Assembly: GCA_021799315.1 (NCBI GenBank)
Contig: JAJZAR010000021.1
Location: 1-16,387, forward strand
DNA: 16,387 nucleotides
Origin: Thermoplasmata archaeon
GTDB taxonomy: Archaea; Thermoplasmatota; Thermoplasmata; Thermoplasmatales; Thermoplasmataceae
Direction: 5' to 3'
The notes under the pieces: model-generated
What the model was told of the DNA's origin: nothing
What the model saw: the letters and a program-made list of their open reading frames with translations, nothing else
Databases searched by the model: none
Shown: positions 1 to 6,729 of the stretch, piece after piece
How positions within the stretch are numbered: the first letter of the stretch is position 1
How the letters are laid out: the number at the start of each line of letters is the position of its first letter
Position numbers and translations under genes: made by a program

Positions 1-76
1 AAATAAAAAATTAAGGCAAATTGAATCAAATACTCATGAAAAAAGAAAATTGGTAAAATTGACAAAATCTAAAATT

Positions 77-523
77 TTATGGTGTTATGGAAATGCTACC
101 ACTGCTATAAATTGTGTTTCCATCGTAAACAAGGCTCAGTGAAGTAACTTTGTGAGTAGCTTTAAACACAAAACTAGACCCGCCGGTTATGAAAGCAGAA
201 TGGCTCGTTTCGTTCAGCCCAACAGTGCCCTCAGATGGGGCAGATAGTGCTCCGAGACTGGCTCCATTGATTTCAAGGGTTACCTGGGAAGCGGATAAAT
301 TAGTGGAAGATGAACTCACGTTAAAATAAACATTATACGCACTAGCACTGCCAACTTCCTGTGTTGTAGCACCTACTGTAACCACACTGTTGCTCACGCC
401 ATGAGTGAATCCACCCAATATTGTAACGAGAGTTGCGGCAAGAACCACAGTTATAGCAATCAGCAAGATTGTTGCTATGATTGCCGAAACTCCCTTATCC
501 TTTTTCTGTCTGATTTCTTTCAT
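77..523 (-). CDS. type IV pilin-like protein, class III signal peptide
   Basis: This encodes a precursor of about 148 residues for a type IV pilin-like secreted subunit, expected to be processed by an archaeal prepilin peptidase and assembled on the cell surface. The N-terminus is short and basic (KEIRQKKDKG), followed by VSAIIATILLIAITVVLAA, a classic archaeal pilin signal: cleavage after the Gly at residue 11, then a hydrophobic helix that doubles as the assembly scaffold. The rest is rich in Ser, Thr and Gly, as in surface proteins. The open frame extends upstream to a GTG at 571, but a TATA box (555-562) lies inside that extension and would put the transcription start near 531, so the ATG at 523 is preferred. 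The neighbouring remnant at 629-706 matches its C-terminus, so pilin genes were tandem here. Family membership is clear; the type of filament (adhesive pilus or other) is not known. Confidence 0.85.
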   Translation of the reverse strand: MKEIRQKKDKGVSAIIATILLIAITVVLAATLVTILGGFTHGVSNSVVTVGATTQEVGSASAYNVYFNVSSSSTNLSASQVTLEINGASLGALSAPSEGTVGLNETSHSAFITGGSSFVFKATHKVTSLSLVYDGNTIYSSGSISITP

Positions 524-554
524 ATTTTTCCCTTTTTCTCGTAGCTTATCCATG

Positions 555-562
555 TATATAAA
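555..562 (-). promoter_or_regulatory. TATA box of the pilin gene
   Basis: On the minus strand this reads TTTATATA. Its centre is about 35 nt upstream of the ATG at 523, predicting a transcript start near 531 with a leader of about 8 nt. It overlaps the alternative upstream start codons (553, 565, 571) and so argues against them. Confidence 0.6.
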
Positions 563-628
563 CATTTGCACAATGAATAATATACTATTAGATATAATAA
601 TATTTTAGAAATAAGTAATTGAACGGTC

Positions 629-706
629 TTAATTGGGTTTTATGCCGCCGCTCTTATATATTGTTTTTCCATCATAGACGAGTTCAAATGAAGTTATCTG
701 ATGAGT
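629..706 (-). pseudogene. C-terminal remnant of a second pilin gene, cut by the IS
   Basis: Reading the minus strand from 706 to the TAA at 629 gives about 25 residues beginning THQITSFELVYDGKTIY. They align with the C-terminus of the intact pilin at 77-523 (THKVTSLSLVYDGNTIY), and the DNA is similar as well. The match starts exactly at the outer edge of the IS left inverted repeat (706-720); further into the element the frame has no pilin similarity. No signal peptide or 5' half of a pilin gene is found on the other side of the IS (1713-2220). This is therefore a dead fragment, probably left by IS insertion followed by loss of the 5' part. It could instead be one side of an insertion whose other half was moved by recombination. 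Confidence 0.75.
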
Positions 707-720
707 ATTTAGGGTGTCTC
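706..720 (+). repeat. IS left terminal inverted repeat
   Basis: TATTTAGGGTGTCTC pairs with the reverse complement of 1698-1712 at 14 of 15 positions (T versus C at 715). The outer TA may be target DNA rather than element. Confidence 0.85.
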
Positions 721-1710
721 GTGTTTCATAAAATGTCATACGAATGTCTAACATTTTTAACAAAATAATAATGTGGGAATATGTCAGCACAACATATCCC
801 AAGGTTAATTGCATTGATCGACAAAATAGTTTCGCCTGATCAGAGGATGAGAAAGTATTCTGATCGCCAGATCGTGAAGATTCTCATATTACTGCAGATC
901 TTCCATATATCTTACAGATCTGCAGGCATATTCCTCAGAAACCATGAGGAATATGCTGAATTAATTGATCTCAATGAAATACCCAGTTTCCAGACATTAT
1001 CACGAAGGGCAAGAATGCTTGATCTTCATGCCATAAACAGAGAGATCACCTATCTTTACGCTATGAATTCCATGGCAGCAATGGATTCTTTCATGATCCA
1101 CACATGCAAACACTCAACAGCCATGAGAAGAAGACAGTGGAATAAATACAAAGATCCTGAGAGTGCATGGTCAAAGACCACCAAGGGATGGTCTTATGGA
1201 AGAAAGGATCATGTGGTGATAGATATTGATTCTCTATTGATCATGGATTGGTTGATCACCAGAGGAAATATCCATGATTCAAGAGTTGCCCATGACATGA
1301 TCGATCCCGTGAGAAACTTCTCATACATATTAGGAGATTCAGCCTATGACACTTCAGAGATATATGATTACATGTTTGAGAATACCCATGCTCTTCCTGT
1401 TATTGATACAAACAAAAGAAGAGGCATTGTTTCTGAAAGATTGACAGTGAACAGAAAGATCGGTATAGATCTCAGAAAGGAACATGGATCCATGTACACA
1501 TTGAGATGGGAGATAGAAAGAACATTCTCCATCATGGAAGAAATGCTTCAGTGCGAGTACGTGTGGTATACAAAGAACAGGAATTATGACACAACAATGG
1601 GACTGAAGGCCATTGCATATAATCTCATGATTGTGGTGAATAAGGAGATAGGAGAGAATCCGAGATCCATAATGAAGTTCGTCAGTTGTTAAAAGGTGAG
1701 ACGCCCTAAA
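708..1710 (+). mobile_element. IS5-type insertion sequence, about 1.0 kb
   Basis: The element is defined by near-perfect terminal inverted repeats (708-720 and 1698-1710) around one transposase gene with little non-coding space. TA dinucleotides at 706-707 and 1711-1712 could be a 2-bp target duplication, but such a short match could also be chance. The transposase frame is uninterrupted, so the copy may be active. Its left end truncates a pilin gene. Family assignment comes from the transposase; the subgroup is not determined. Confidence 0.85.
781..1692 (+). CDS. IS5-family DDE transposase
   Basis: This 303-residue protein cuts and joins the ends of the surrounding insertion sequence. The DDE catalytic triad is visible: D102 in AAMDSFMI, D186 in YILGDSAYD, and E246 in the YTLRWEIER segment (Y-x2-R-x3-E signature, Y239, R242, E246). 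The usual basic residue after the signature is not obvious. The N-terminal 90 residues form the DNA-binding part typical of IS5 and IS4 relatives. A GWSYGRKDH segment around 136-144 precedes the second Asp region. Length is normal for the family and there is no frameshift or internal stop, so the enzyme looks intact. It starts 73 nt inside the left inverted repeat and ends 5 nt before the right one. Confidence 0.9.
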   Translation: MSAQHIPRLIALIDKIVSPDQRMRKYSDRQIVKILILLQIFHISYRSAGIFLRNHEEYAELIDLNEIPSFQTLSRRARMLDLHAINREITYLYAMNSMAAMDSFMIHTCKHSTAMRRRQWNKYKDPESAWSKTTKGWSYGRKDHVVIDIDSLLIMDWLITRGNIHDSRVAHDMIDPVRNFSYILGDSAYDTSEIYDYMFENTHALPVIDTNKRRGIVSERLTVNRKIGIDLRKEHGSMYTLRWEIERTFSIMEEMLQCEYVWYTKNRNYDTTMGLKAIAYNLMIVVNKEIGENPRSIMKFVSC

Positions 1711-1712
1711 TA
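1698..1712 (-). repeat. IS right terminal inverted repeat
   Basis: GAGACGCCCTAAATA is the inverted partner of 706-720 with one mismatch. It lies 5 nt after the transposase stop codon. Confidence 0.85.
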
Positions 1713-1805
1713 ATATTTAAAAAATCGGACAAATAATTAACCCTATTTTCTCCTGTTACTCGCATTATTCCATCGTAATTGAAAATTATAAACCACTATA
1801 CACCC

Positions 1806-2108
1806 ATGGAAAGGTATAAGATGTATATTTTCATTTTCCTCCTGAAGATGAAAATAGACGGTGACCAAAAAAGTCTTATCGGTATGGTAATAAATCTAGC
1901 AGTGATATTGATTTCTTATTTCTGGTTTGTATCAATAAAGGCGTCCATAACCGGTGCAGAGTTGACAGCATATGGCGCACCAATTCAATGGTTTGGCGCT
2001 ATGCTTTATATAATTTATGTCTTTTCCATTGTGGCCCTGATAATGCAGGTCATAATATTCGCACTGAAGAAATTAGCAATATTTACCGGCTTGGAAGAAC
2101 ATAACTGA
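1806..2108 (+). CDS. small two-helix membrane protein, unknown function
   Basis: This is a protein of about 100 residues that I do not recognise. It has a charged N-terminal stretch with MKIDGDQKS, a first hydrophobic helix (LIGMVINLAVILISYFWF), a short loop with ITGAELTAYGAP, a second helix (AMLYIIYVFSIVALIMQVII), and a short charged tail (GLEEHN). The frame is open from a TTG at 1779, with ATGs at 1806 and 1821. A TATA-like ATTATAAA at 1785-1792 would favour the ATG at 1821, which has a weak AAAGGT upstream, so the start is uncertain. It lies directly after the IS and is convergent with sepF. Its hydrophobic pattern argues for a real gene, but it could also be a leftover piece of a larger gene disturbed by the IS. 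Confidence 0.5.
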   Translation: MERYKMYIFIFLLKMKIDGDQKSLIGMVINLAVILISYFWFVSIKASITGAELTAYGAPIQWFGAMLYIIYVFSIVALIMQVIIFALKKLAIFTGLEEHN

Positions 2109-2189
2109 ATAAAATTTCGTTGCCTTTTCAAATTTAGGTTTCAATACATAGACTTGCTGTTAATTCGGAATAAGTTTGCCCTGCGACTT

Positions 2190-2220
2190 TTAAAAAGATT
2201 TACTTCAAAGAATAGTTTTT
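2190..2220. terminator. T-rich convergent terminator region
   Basis: Between two convergent genes, the plus strand ends in a run of seven T (2214-2220) and the minus strand carries CTTTTT (2191-2196). T-tracts are the usual archaeal transcription stop. No clear hairpin is seen. Confidence 0.35.
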
Positions 2221-2595
2221 TTAAATATATTCGTCTCTGATTTTCTTCTTGTCAAGGAATACATCATTGGGAGTTAATACATAATAAAGTTCGCCCAGTC
2301 TACCGTAATCGCCCTTTACATCTTCAATAAGCTTTTTTATGGCCACCTCTATTTGATTCAGGTTATTCAGATCCTTTCCTGCGTTGCTAATGTCCACAAT
2401 AACAATATTTTTTTGATAAAGGAGTTTGGCGATTCTGGACTTAACGTGGTCCACACGTTCCACGTCCACAACTTTTATGCTTTTCAACTGTTCACTTGAA
2501 ACAATAGTGTCAAATCTGTAATCCTGAAGGTCCAGATATTCAACCATGTCGTCTTCGTCGTTTTCTCTATTGGATTTCCTTCCAATCAGTGGCAT
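2221..2595 (-). CDS. sepF: SepF-like cell division protein
   Basis: This 124-residue protein is of the SepF (DUF552) type, which in archaea tethers FtsZ to the membrane during division. The core from about residue 37 shows the family pattern: IKVVDVERVDHVKSRIAKLL, then NIVIVDISNAG, AIKKLIEDVKGDYGRLGE and a final YYVLTPNDVFLDKK beta hairpin. The acidic MVEYLDLQDY segment before it is also typical. The N-terminus (MPLIGRKSNR) is short and basic-hydrophobic, a weak version of the usual membrane-anchoring helix. The start is supported by AGAGGTAA, a Shine-Dalgarno match 6 nt upstream (2602-2609). It is the last gene of the five-gene minus-strand run. Recognition rests on pattern memory; no FtsZ gene is in the window. 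Confidence 0.8.
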   Translation of the reverse strand: MPLIGRKSNRENDEDDMVEYLDLQDYRFDTIVSSEQLKSIKVVDVERVDHVKSRIAKLLYQKNIVIVDISNAGKDLNNLNQIEVAIKKLIEDVKGDYGRLGELYYVLTPNDVFLDKKKIRDEYI

Positions 2596-2607
2596 TTTTT
2601 ATTACCT

Positions 2608-3126
2608 CTACACGAAGCTGACCGTATCAATACCTTTCACTTTCTTAATTTCCGACAGCATATCCTGATCAAGCGGTCTCTCCGTCACTATTCTTGCTAC
2701 CGGGTCCTCACTTATTATGGGGTCGTTGACAATTACCTGCCTTATGCCAATGCCCCTTGAAGCGATAATAGAAACCACATCACTGATTATACCAGCCCGT
2801 GAAGGGTCGTCTGCCCTTATCTCTATTACACCAAGGTTCAATAACTTGGAACTTGCACTGCTCATATCCGCTATAGGCCTAAGTTTCTTGAAAAACTTAA
2901 GCAAATCATCGCTTTCAATGATCTTCTTAATGACCTGCACAACCACGCGTTTGTCAACACCAATGGCATCAGAGAGAGAGCTTGGCCTCACTTCGACCTC
3001 GCCAGAAAATATGGAATACTCCTGATCATATTTCTCATTTATCGAGAAACCGTATTTCATCAAGTACTTCACTATCTTCATCTGGGAAGGATATTTCCCA
3101 AAGGCATCATTCAATATTTCCCACAT
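2608..3126 (-). CDS. HTH and ACT-domain amino-acid metabolism regulator
   Basis: This 172-residue protein resembles archaeal proteins described as predicted regulators of amino acid metabolism with an ACT domain (COG2150-like). Residues 10-80 look like a winged-helix segment (KIVKYLMKYGFSI; RPSSLSDAIGVDKRVVVQVIKKI as the likely recognition part). Residues 98-172 form an ACT domain (LGVIEIRADDPSRAGIISDV then GIGIRQVIV), a small-molecule sensor fold that often binds amino acids. Ligand and DNA target are unknown. The ATG is well placed: GAGGTGA, a perfect anti-16S match, lies 5 nt upstream (3132-3138) and overlaps the radA stop codon, so translation is probably coupled to radA. Confidence 0.75.
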   Translation of the reverse strand: MWEILNDAFGKYPSQMKIVKYLMKYGFSINEKYDQEYSIFSGEVEVRPSSLSDAIGVDKRVVVQVIKKIIESDDLLKFFKKLRPIADMSSASSKLLNLGVIEIRADDPSRAGIISDVVSIIASRGIGIRQVIVNDPIISEDPVARIVTERPLDQDMLSEIKKVKGIDTVSFV

Positions 3127-3131
3127 TTATT

Positions 3132-3138
3132 TCACCTC
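3132..3138 (-). promoter_or_regulatory. Shine-Dalgarno site overlapping the radA stop
   Basis: The minus strand reads GAGGTGA, 5 nt before the ATG at 3126. Its first bases are part of the TGA that ends radA (3137-3139), which fixes the start of the ACT-domain gene and suggests coupled translation inside the operon. Confidence 0.65.
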
Positions 3139-4114
3139 ATGTTCCATCAAGTATTCCATCTTCCGAAACCTGAATTACGGCCTCGCCCTCCGGAAGGTAG
3201 GGCGAGTCGATCAATCTTGCTATTCTCTTACCAGCCTTACCCTTTCTCAGATAAATTCTGAATGTTGCTGTATGCCCAACAATATTGCCCCCTATGGGTG
3301 CAGTTGGGTCTCCGAAGAATACATCTGGCCTTGCTGCTACCTGATTTGTCACAGCTATGACTGCATTCATCAGTGTTCCAAATTTCAGCAGATCGTGCAT
3401 GTGCCGGTTGAGCAGTTGTTGCCTCTCTGACAGCGAACCTCGCCCCATGTATTCTGACCTGAAATGGGATGTGAGCGAATCCACGATCAGTAGCCTGGCC
3501 TTGTATTCTTTGGCCATTTCAGTTACCTTTTCTCCAAGAAGAATCTGGTGATGAGAATTGTACGCTCTTGCCACATGAATTCTTCTCAAGACCTCGTCTG
3601 AATCCAGATCTCTATACTTTGCCATCTGTATAATTCTCTCCGGTCTAAAGGTGTTCTCTGTATCTATGATCAGAACATCAGAATTGAATCCTCCTTTCTC
3701 TGTGGGCATTGTACAGTTAACAGCGATCTGATGCATAATCTGTGTCTTCCCAGAACCAAATTCTCCAAAGAATTCACTTATGGACTGAGTCTCCAGACCT
3801 CCACCAAGCAGATTGTCGAGGTTTTGGCTTCCTGTTGTCAATCGAAGCACATCCTTTCTCTTCTGAAAGATGTCTTCCCCAGATTCGAAATTGCCAACGT
3901 CCGCCAGCTTTCTTGCCGCAACGATAATTTTCGCAATTGCACCTTCACCTATACCTGTTAAGTCAGATACCTCCTTGGGAGATGATGTGGCAATAGCCAT
4001 TATATCATCAAGCCCGTTTTCTCTGAGCTTCTCAGCTGTAGCTTCTCCGACACCAGGTATATCTTCTATGGTAATTTTCTTCTCTTCTTCCTTCACTTTT
4101 TCGTCTTTTTCCAT
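3137..4114 (-). CDS. radA: DNA repair and recombination protein RadA
   Basis: This is the archaeal RecA/Rad51 recombinase, which forms filaments on single-stranded DNA and catalyses strand exchange. Order of parts: a charged N-tail (1-15); a helix-hairpin-helix DNA-binding domain at about 16-72 (IEDIPGVGEATAEKL, then LTGIGEGAIAKII); a linker with polymerisation-type motif F76-E-S-G79 (FxxG, where many homologues have FxxA); then the ATPase core. Walker A is GEFGSGKT (117-124), Walker B LLIVD (208-212), and a glycine-rich DNA-binding loop (DPTAPIGGNIVG) lies at 269-280. At 325 residues it is of normal length with no intein. Its ATG follows the GAPDH stop by one base, so it depends on upstream transcription. 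Confidence 0.97.
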   Translation of the reverse strand: MEKDEKVKEEEKKITIEDIPGVGEATAEKLRENGLDDIMAIATSSPKEVSDLTGIGEGAIAKIIVAARKLADVGNFESGEDIFQKRKDVLRLTTGSQNLDNLLGGGLETQSISEFFGEFGSGKTQIMHQIAVNCTMPTEKGGFNSDVLIIDTENTFRPERIIQMAKYRDLDSDEVLRRIHVARAYNSHHQILLGEKVTEMAKEYKARLLIVDSLTSHFRSEYMGRGSLSERQQLLNRHMHDLLKFGTLMNAVIAVTNQVAARPDVFFGDPTAPIGGNIVGHTATFRIYLRKGKAGKRIARLIDSPYLPEGEAVIQVSEDGILDGT

Positions 4115-4115
4115 T

Positions 4116-5126
4116 TTAATTCACACCCAATTTCATTGACCTGTCTGTTTCCTTGATTGATTCATCTCGCTCCATTGACTGCATCATTGAACGTATGGCG
4201 TCAATGTTTTCTGGAATCACATCGCTCTCTTGGTGTACCGCCTGAATATAACGGAACGTGTTACCTTCAGCATGTATGGATTCCTTCCATACTGCTATTT
4301 CAAAGAGATCGCCCCGTTTCCTTCCTCTTTCCCTTGCCATGTCCATGATCTGAGCAGTGGAAGTTATTCCAAGTTTTCCGGAAACACAGAGTATTCTATT
4401 ATACCCCTTGAATACACCAGTCACATCTTCCTGCGATAAGCTCTTTTCTGTTGTAATCTTTATGGTATGTACATGCATCAGTGTTGTCGGAACCTTCACT
4501 GCTACTGTATTGACCTGTCCTATTTCCATAACAGTTTTCAGGTCGGGACCATGATGTGATGGAAATGAAAGAGAGGGTTCAACAGCATTTATGGGTCCTT
4601 TTTTGCTGTCGTTCGGATCTGTGGCTCTCCTTATTATGGTTGCATCAACCTTCATAGCCCCAAAGGCTTTAGATACTGCAGAAACTGTTCTGGCCATGGC
4701 TGTTGTATTGCACGAAACAACTCTTACAACATCCTTCCCCCATGCATCCACATAATTACTGTATGCATTGAAGCTTGCCTCTACCATGTTTGATGGCTCA
4801 CCACCCTGAAATATTACCTTCTTCCCATTTTTTTTATACATATCAAGGTTCTTCTGCCCCTGTCCTTCCGGTGTGGCGTCAACTATTATATCAACATCAT
4901 CCACGAGACTTTCAACATCACCATGAGTCTCTATGCCAGCATCCTCAAAGGCCTTTTCAGACCCTTTACTTGCACAGAAAACACGATACATCTTTGATGC
5001 TTCAATAGCAACGTAATCAGGTTTATTTTTAACGACTCCGACAACCGTCATGTCAGATTGTGCACGCACTGCGTCTGCAACTCTCCTTCCTATGGTTCCA
5101 TAACCGTTTATTCCTACCTTTATCAC
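4116..5126 (-). CDS. gap: archaeal type II glyceraldehyde-3-phosphate dehydrogenase
   Basis: This 336-residue enzyme converts glyceraldehyde 3-phosphate and 1,3-bisphosphoglycerate with NAD(P). In archaea it is thought to work mainly in gluconeogenesis. The Rossmann motif is GINGYGTIGRRV (5-16). The catalytic Cys is C139 in VVSCNTT, and the histidine partner lies in LMHVH (H218/H220). The cofactor-binding KNKPDY segment (33-38) after the second strand is typical of the NADP-using archaeal group. The start is GTG at 5124-5126, preceded by AGGTAGGT (5131-5138), which overlaps the end of the PAC2 gene 6 nt upstream. It sits between a PAC2 chaperone and radA in a tight co-directional run. Identification is secure; cofactor preference is inferred. 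Confidence 0.96.
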   Translation of the reverse strand: MIKVGINGYGTIGRRVADAVRAQSDMTVVGVVKNKPDYVAIEASKMYRVFCASKGSEKAFEDAGIETHGDVESLVDDVDIIVDATPEGQGQKNLDMYKKNGKKVIFQGGEPSNMVEASFNAYSNYVDAWGKDVVRVVSCNTTAMARTVSAVSKAFGAMKVDATIIRRATDPNDSKKGPINAVEPSLSFPSHHGPDLKTVMEIGQVNTVAVKVPTTLMHVHTIKITTEKSLSQEDVTGVFKGYNRILCVSGKLGITSTAQIMDMARERGRKRGDLFEIAVWKESIHAEGNTFRYIQAVHQESDVIPENIDAIRSMMQSMERDESIKETDRSMKLGVN

Positions 5127-5132
5127 TTATAC

Positions 5133-5882
5133 CTACCTGTACATTGAATTGGGATCTTCGCCTTCATCTCCATTCCCCTTCAAATGCTTATATTCATCGG
5201 TGACTCTCTCTATGTCCTGCTGAATCTCTTTGACACTCTTCTCCAGTAAAGACGTCTCTATTTTCAAGTTGTATATGGAGTTTAAGGCATTGACGATCGC
5301 CAAGACTGCATTAGGGTCTGGAAATTGTGTGGATACATGGGTTATAAGAGCTATGGTCTTTTCCTTCGAGAATATACTCTCATTCAATATGGCACCGCCA
5401 ACTCCAGTGATGAGAGCTGCTTCGGCGGTTTCAATTTTTGTGGACTTAAGTTCATTGATTCGTTCTCTACTGGCAACAAGAAAGGCTTTTCTCTCTTCTG
5501 GTAGGTCTCTAACAGGAACCCCGTCGATAACAACAAATTCCTTGGGTTTTATGGTTTTTACCCACTCCATGAGTGTTTCGGTTACATCGTATAGACCACT
5601 CATGTCTATGGGCACTTCGCACTGTATAATAACCAGTGTCCCTGCCTTATTGGAGTATATTCTGAAGGGACTTCGCATTTTTCCCCCTACAAATACTGTC
5701 ACGGGAGGTATGCTACTGGATTTGATCATTGCGACCTCGTGAAGATTGAATTCCTGAATAATATAACTCGTAGTCGTCACGCCAAGTGATGTATTGCCTA
5801 TAAATCCCCCCACAATTACAGGCGATGAGAATTTTTGATCTATGATATTCATTATTTTTGTCTTGTTCACGTTTTCTGGCAT
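5133..5882 (-). CDS. PAC2-family proteasome assembly chaperone with HbYX-like C-terminus
   Basis: This 249-residue protein belongs to the PAC2 family, related to eukaryotic proteasome assembly chaperones and the archaeal proteasome-binding factor PbaA. Visible family patterns are PVIVGGFIGNTSLGVTTTSY (21-40), then KEFVVIDGVPV (114-124) and the glycine-rich ALITGVGGAILNE (156-168), followed by PDPNAVLAIVNALNSIY (188-204). Residues about 206-235 are a heptad-like coiled coil and a charged linker, ending in Met-Tyr-Arg, which fits the hydrophobic-Tyr-X motif that proteasome activators insert into pockets of the 20S ring. A proteasome-docking role is therefore a reasonable inference; only the motif is seen. 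It is the first gene of the run leading to gap, radA, the ACT regulator and sepF. A TATA-like element lies about 22 nt upstream of the ATG. Confidence 0.85.
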   Translation of the reverse strand: MPENVNKTKIMNIIDQKFSSPVIVGGFIGNTSLGVTTTSYIIQEFNLHEVAMIKSSSIPPVTVFVGGKMRSPFRIYSNKAGTLVIIQCEVPIDMSGLYDVTETLMEWVKTIKPKEFVVIDGVPVRDLPEERKAFLVASRERINELKSTKIETAEAALITGVGGAILNESIFSKEKTIALITHVSTQFPDPNAVLAIVNALNSIYNLKIETSLLEKSVKEIQQDIERVTDEYKHLKGNGDEGEDPNSMYR

Positions 5883-5900
5883 CTGAAGTTGTAATTAATC

Positions 5901-5908
5901 TTTATATT
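5901..5908 (-). promoter_or_regulatory. candidate TATA box of the PAC2-gap-radA-ACT-sepF run
   Basis: The minus strand reads AATATAAA, centred about 22 nt before the ATG at 5882, consistent with a leaderless transcript. A second A/T-rich candidate (TAAATATAT, 5921-5929) would give an 18-nt leader. No Shine-Dalgarno site precedes this ATG, which favours the leaderless reading. Confidence 0.45.
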
Positions 5909-5954
5909 TGAACATTTGCTATATATTTAGCTATGTCCTAATCTGGATGATTCA

Positions 5955-6614
5955 TTATTTATTTATGTAGCTGACAAAGAGTTGAAAAAGATTGGAAAAA
6001 CCGTCTTTCCATGTGTTAAGTTTTGGTTTAGTTAACCTTATGCCATACCTTATGGGCACCTCTATCAGTGTGCCCTTTCTCATGGCTTCAATCTTGATTT
6101 CCTGCGAGAATGACATACCATCGCTCAGCTCCCTCACCTTCTCAAGTATTTCTCTTTTGAATACCCACATTCCACTCTGGGAATCATATAATCTGAACCC
6201 GTATAGTATGGAAATAGTTCTATTCAGTATCTTGTTGCCAATAAGGTGTAATGTTGTATAGGAATAGGGTGTGCGGAGAGTCATCCTGTCACATGAAATG
6301 AAATCCACCCTATTTACAAATATGAGTTCAATCAGTGGTTTTATGACATCCGGTGGGTATGTTCCATCCCCATCAAGACAAACTATGATCTCACCAGAAC
6401 AGTGAGAAAGACCAGTTTTGTATGCTCTTCCATACCCCCTTTTGGACTCAGATATTACTGTTGCGCCAAGATTTCTTGCAATTTCCTGGGTCCCATCCGT
6501 GGAATCCGTATCCACAACTATTATCTCCTTGGGATTCAGGTATCTGAGGCTTTCTATCACAGAGCCTATGGTCTGTCCCTCGTTCATTGTGGGAATCACA
6601 ACACTTATTTCCAT
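5955..6614 (-). CDS. family 2 glycosyltransferase, polyprenyl-phosphate glycosyltransferase-like
   Basis: This protein of about 219 residues is a GT-A fold glycosyltransferase of the dolichol-phosphate mannose/glucose synthase type. Such enzymes usually transfer a sugar from a nucleotide donor to a lipid phosphate for surface glycans or protein glycosylation. The N-terminus ISVVIPTMNEGQTIGSVI is diagnostic. Further motifs are IIVVDTDSTDGT, the KRGYGRAYKTGL segment, and the metal-binding LDGDGTYPPD (DxD type). There is no C-terminal membrane domain, so the enzyme is soluble or peripheral. The frame extends to a TTG at 6626, but a TATA box (6635-6642) is centred 24-25 nt from the ATG at 6614, so that ATG is the better start, probably of a leaderless mRNA. 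Donor and acceptor are unknown. Confidence 0.88.
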   Translation of the reverse strand: MEISVVIPTMNEGQTIGSVIESLRYLNPKEIIVVDTDSTDGTQEIARNLGATVISESKRGYGRAYKTGLSHCSGEIIVCLDGDGTYPPDVIKPLIELIFVNRVDFISCDRMTLRTPYSYTTLHLIGNKILNRTISILYGFRLYDSQSGMWVFKREILEKVRELSDGMSFSQEIKIEAMRKGTLIEVPIRYGIRLTKPKLNTWKDGFSNLFQLFVSYINK

Positions 6615-6634
6615 ATCAGGTTTCAATATTGGTG

Positions 6635-6642
6635 AATAAATA
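6635..6642 (-). promoter_or_regulatory. TATA box of the GT2 gene
   Basis: The minus strand reads TATTTATT. Its centre is 24-25 nt from the ATG at 6614, the spacing expected when transcription starts at the first base of the start codon. Confidence 0.55.
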
Positions 6643-6700
6643 TTCTATTATTAACACTTCCATGTCATTTCTTGAGATATAATCCATATTACGCATAAAG

Positions 6701-6708
6701 TTTATAAG
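6701..6708 (+). promoter_or_regulatory. TATA box of the peroxiredoxin gene
   Basis: TTTATAAG, preceded by an A-rich BRE-like ATAAAG, is centred 25-26 nt before the ATG at 6730, predicting a leaderless transcript. GAGGG just before the ATG is too close to act as a normal Shine-Dalgarno site. Confidence 0.65.
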
Positions 6709-6729
6709 CTCTTTACTGACTGAGGGATC

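Noticed and set aside
1713..1780. Possible 5' half of the interrupted pilin on the right side of the IS
   Set aside because: All three minus-strand frames were read; none shows the signal peptide or the Ser/Thr-rich pilin body.
3137..4114. Possible intein in radA
   Set aside because: The Walker A to L2 region is continuous and the 325-residue length is normal, so there is no insertion.
5230..5742. 170-codon open frame on the plus strand opposite the PAC2 gene
   Set aside because: It is an antisense shadow of a well-supported family member; its product shows no domain pattern and has no promoter or ribosome site.
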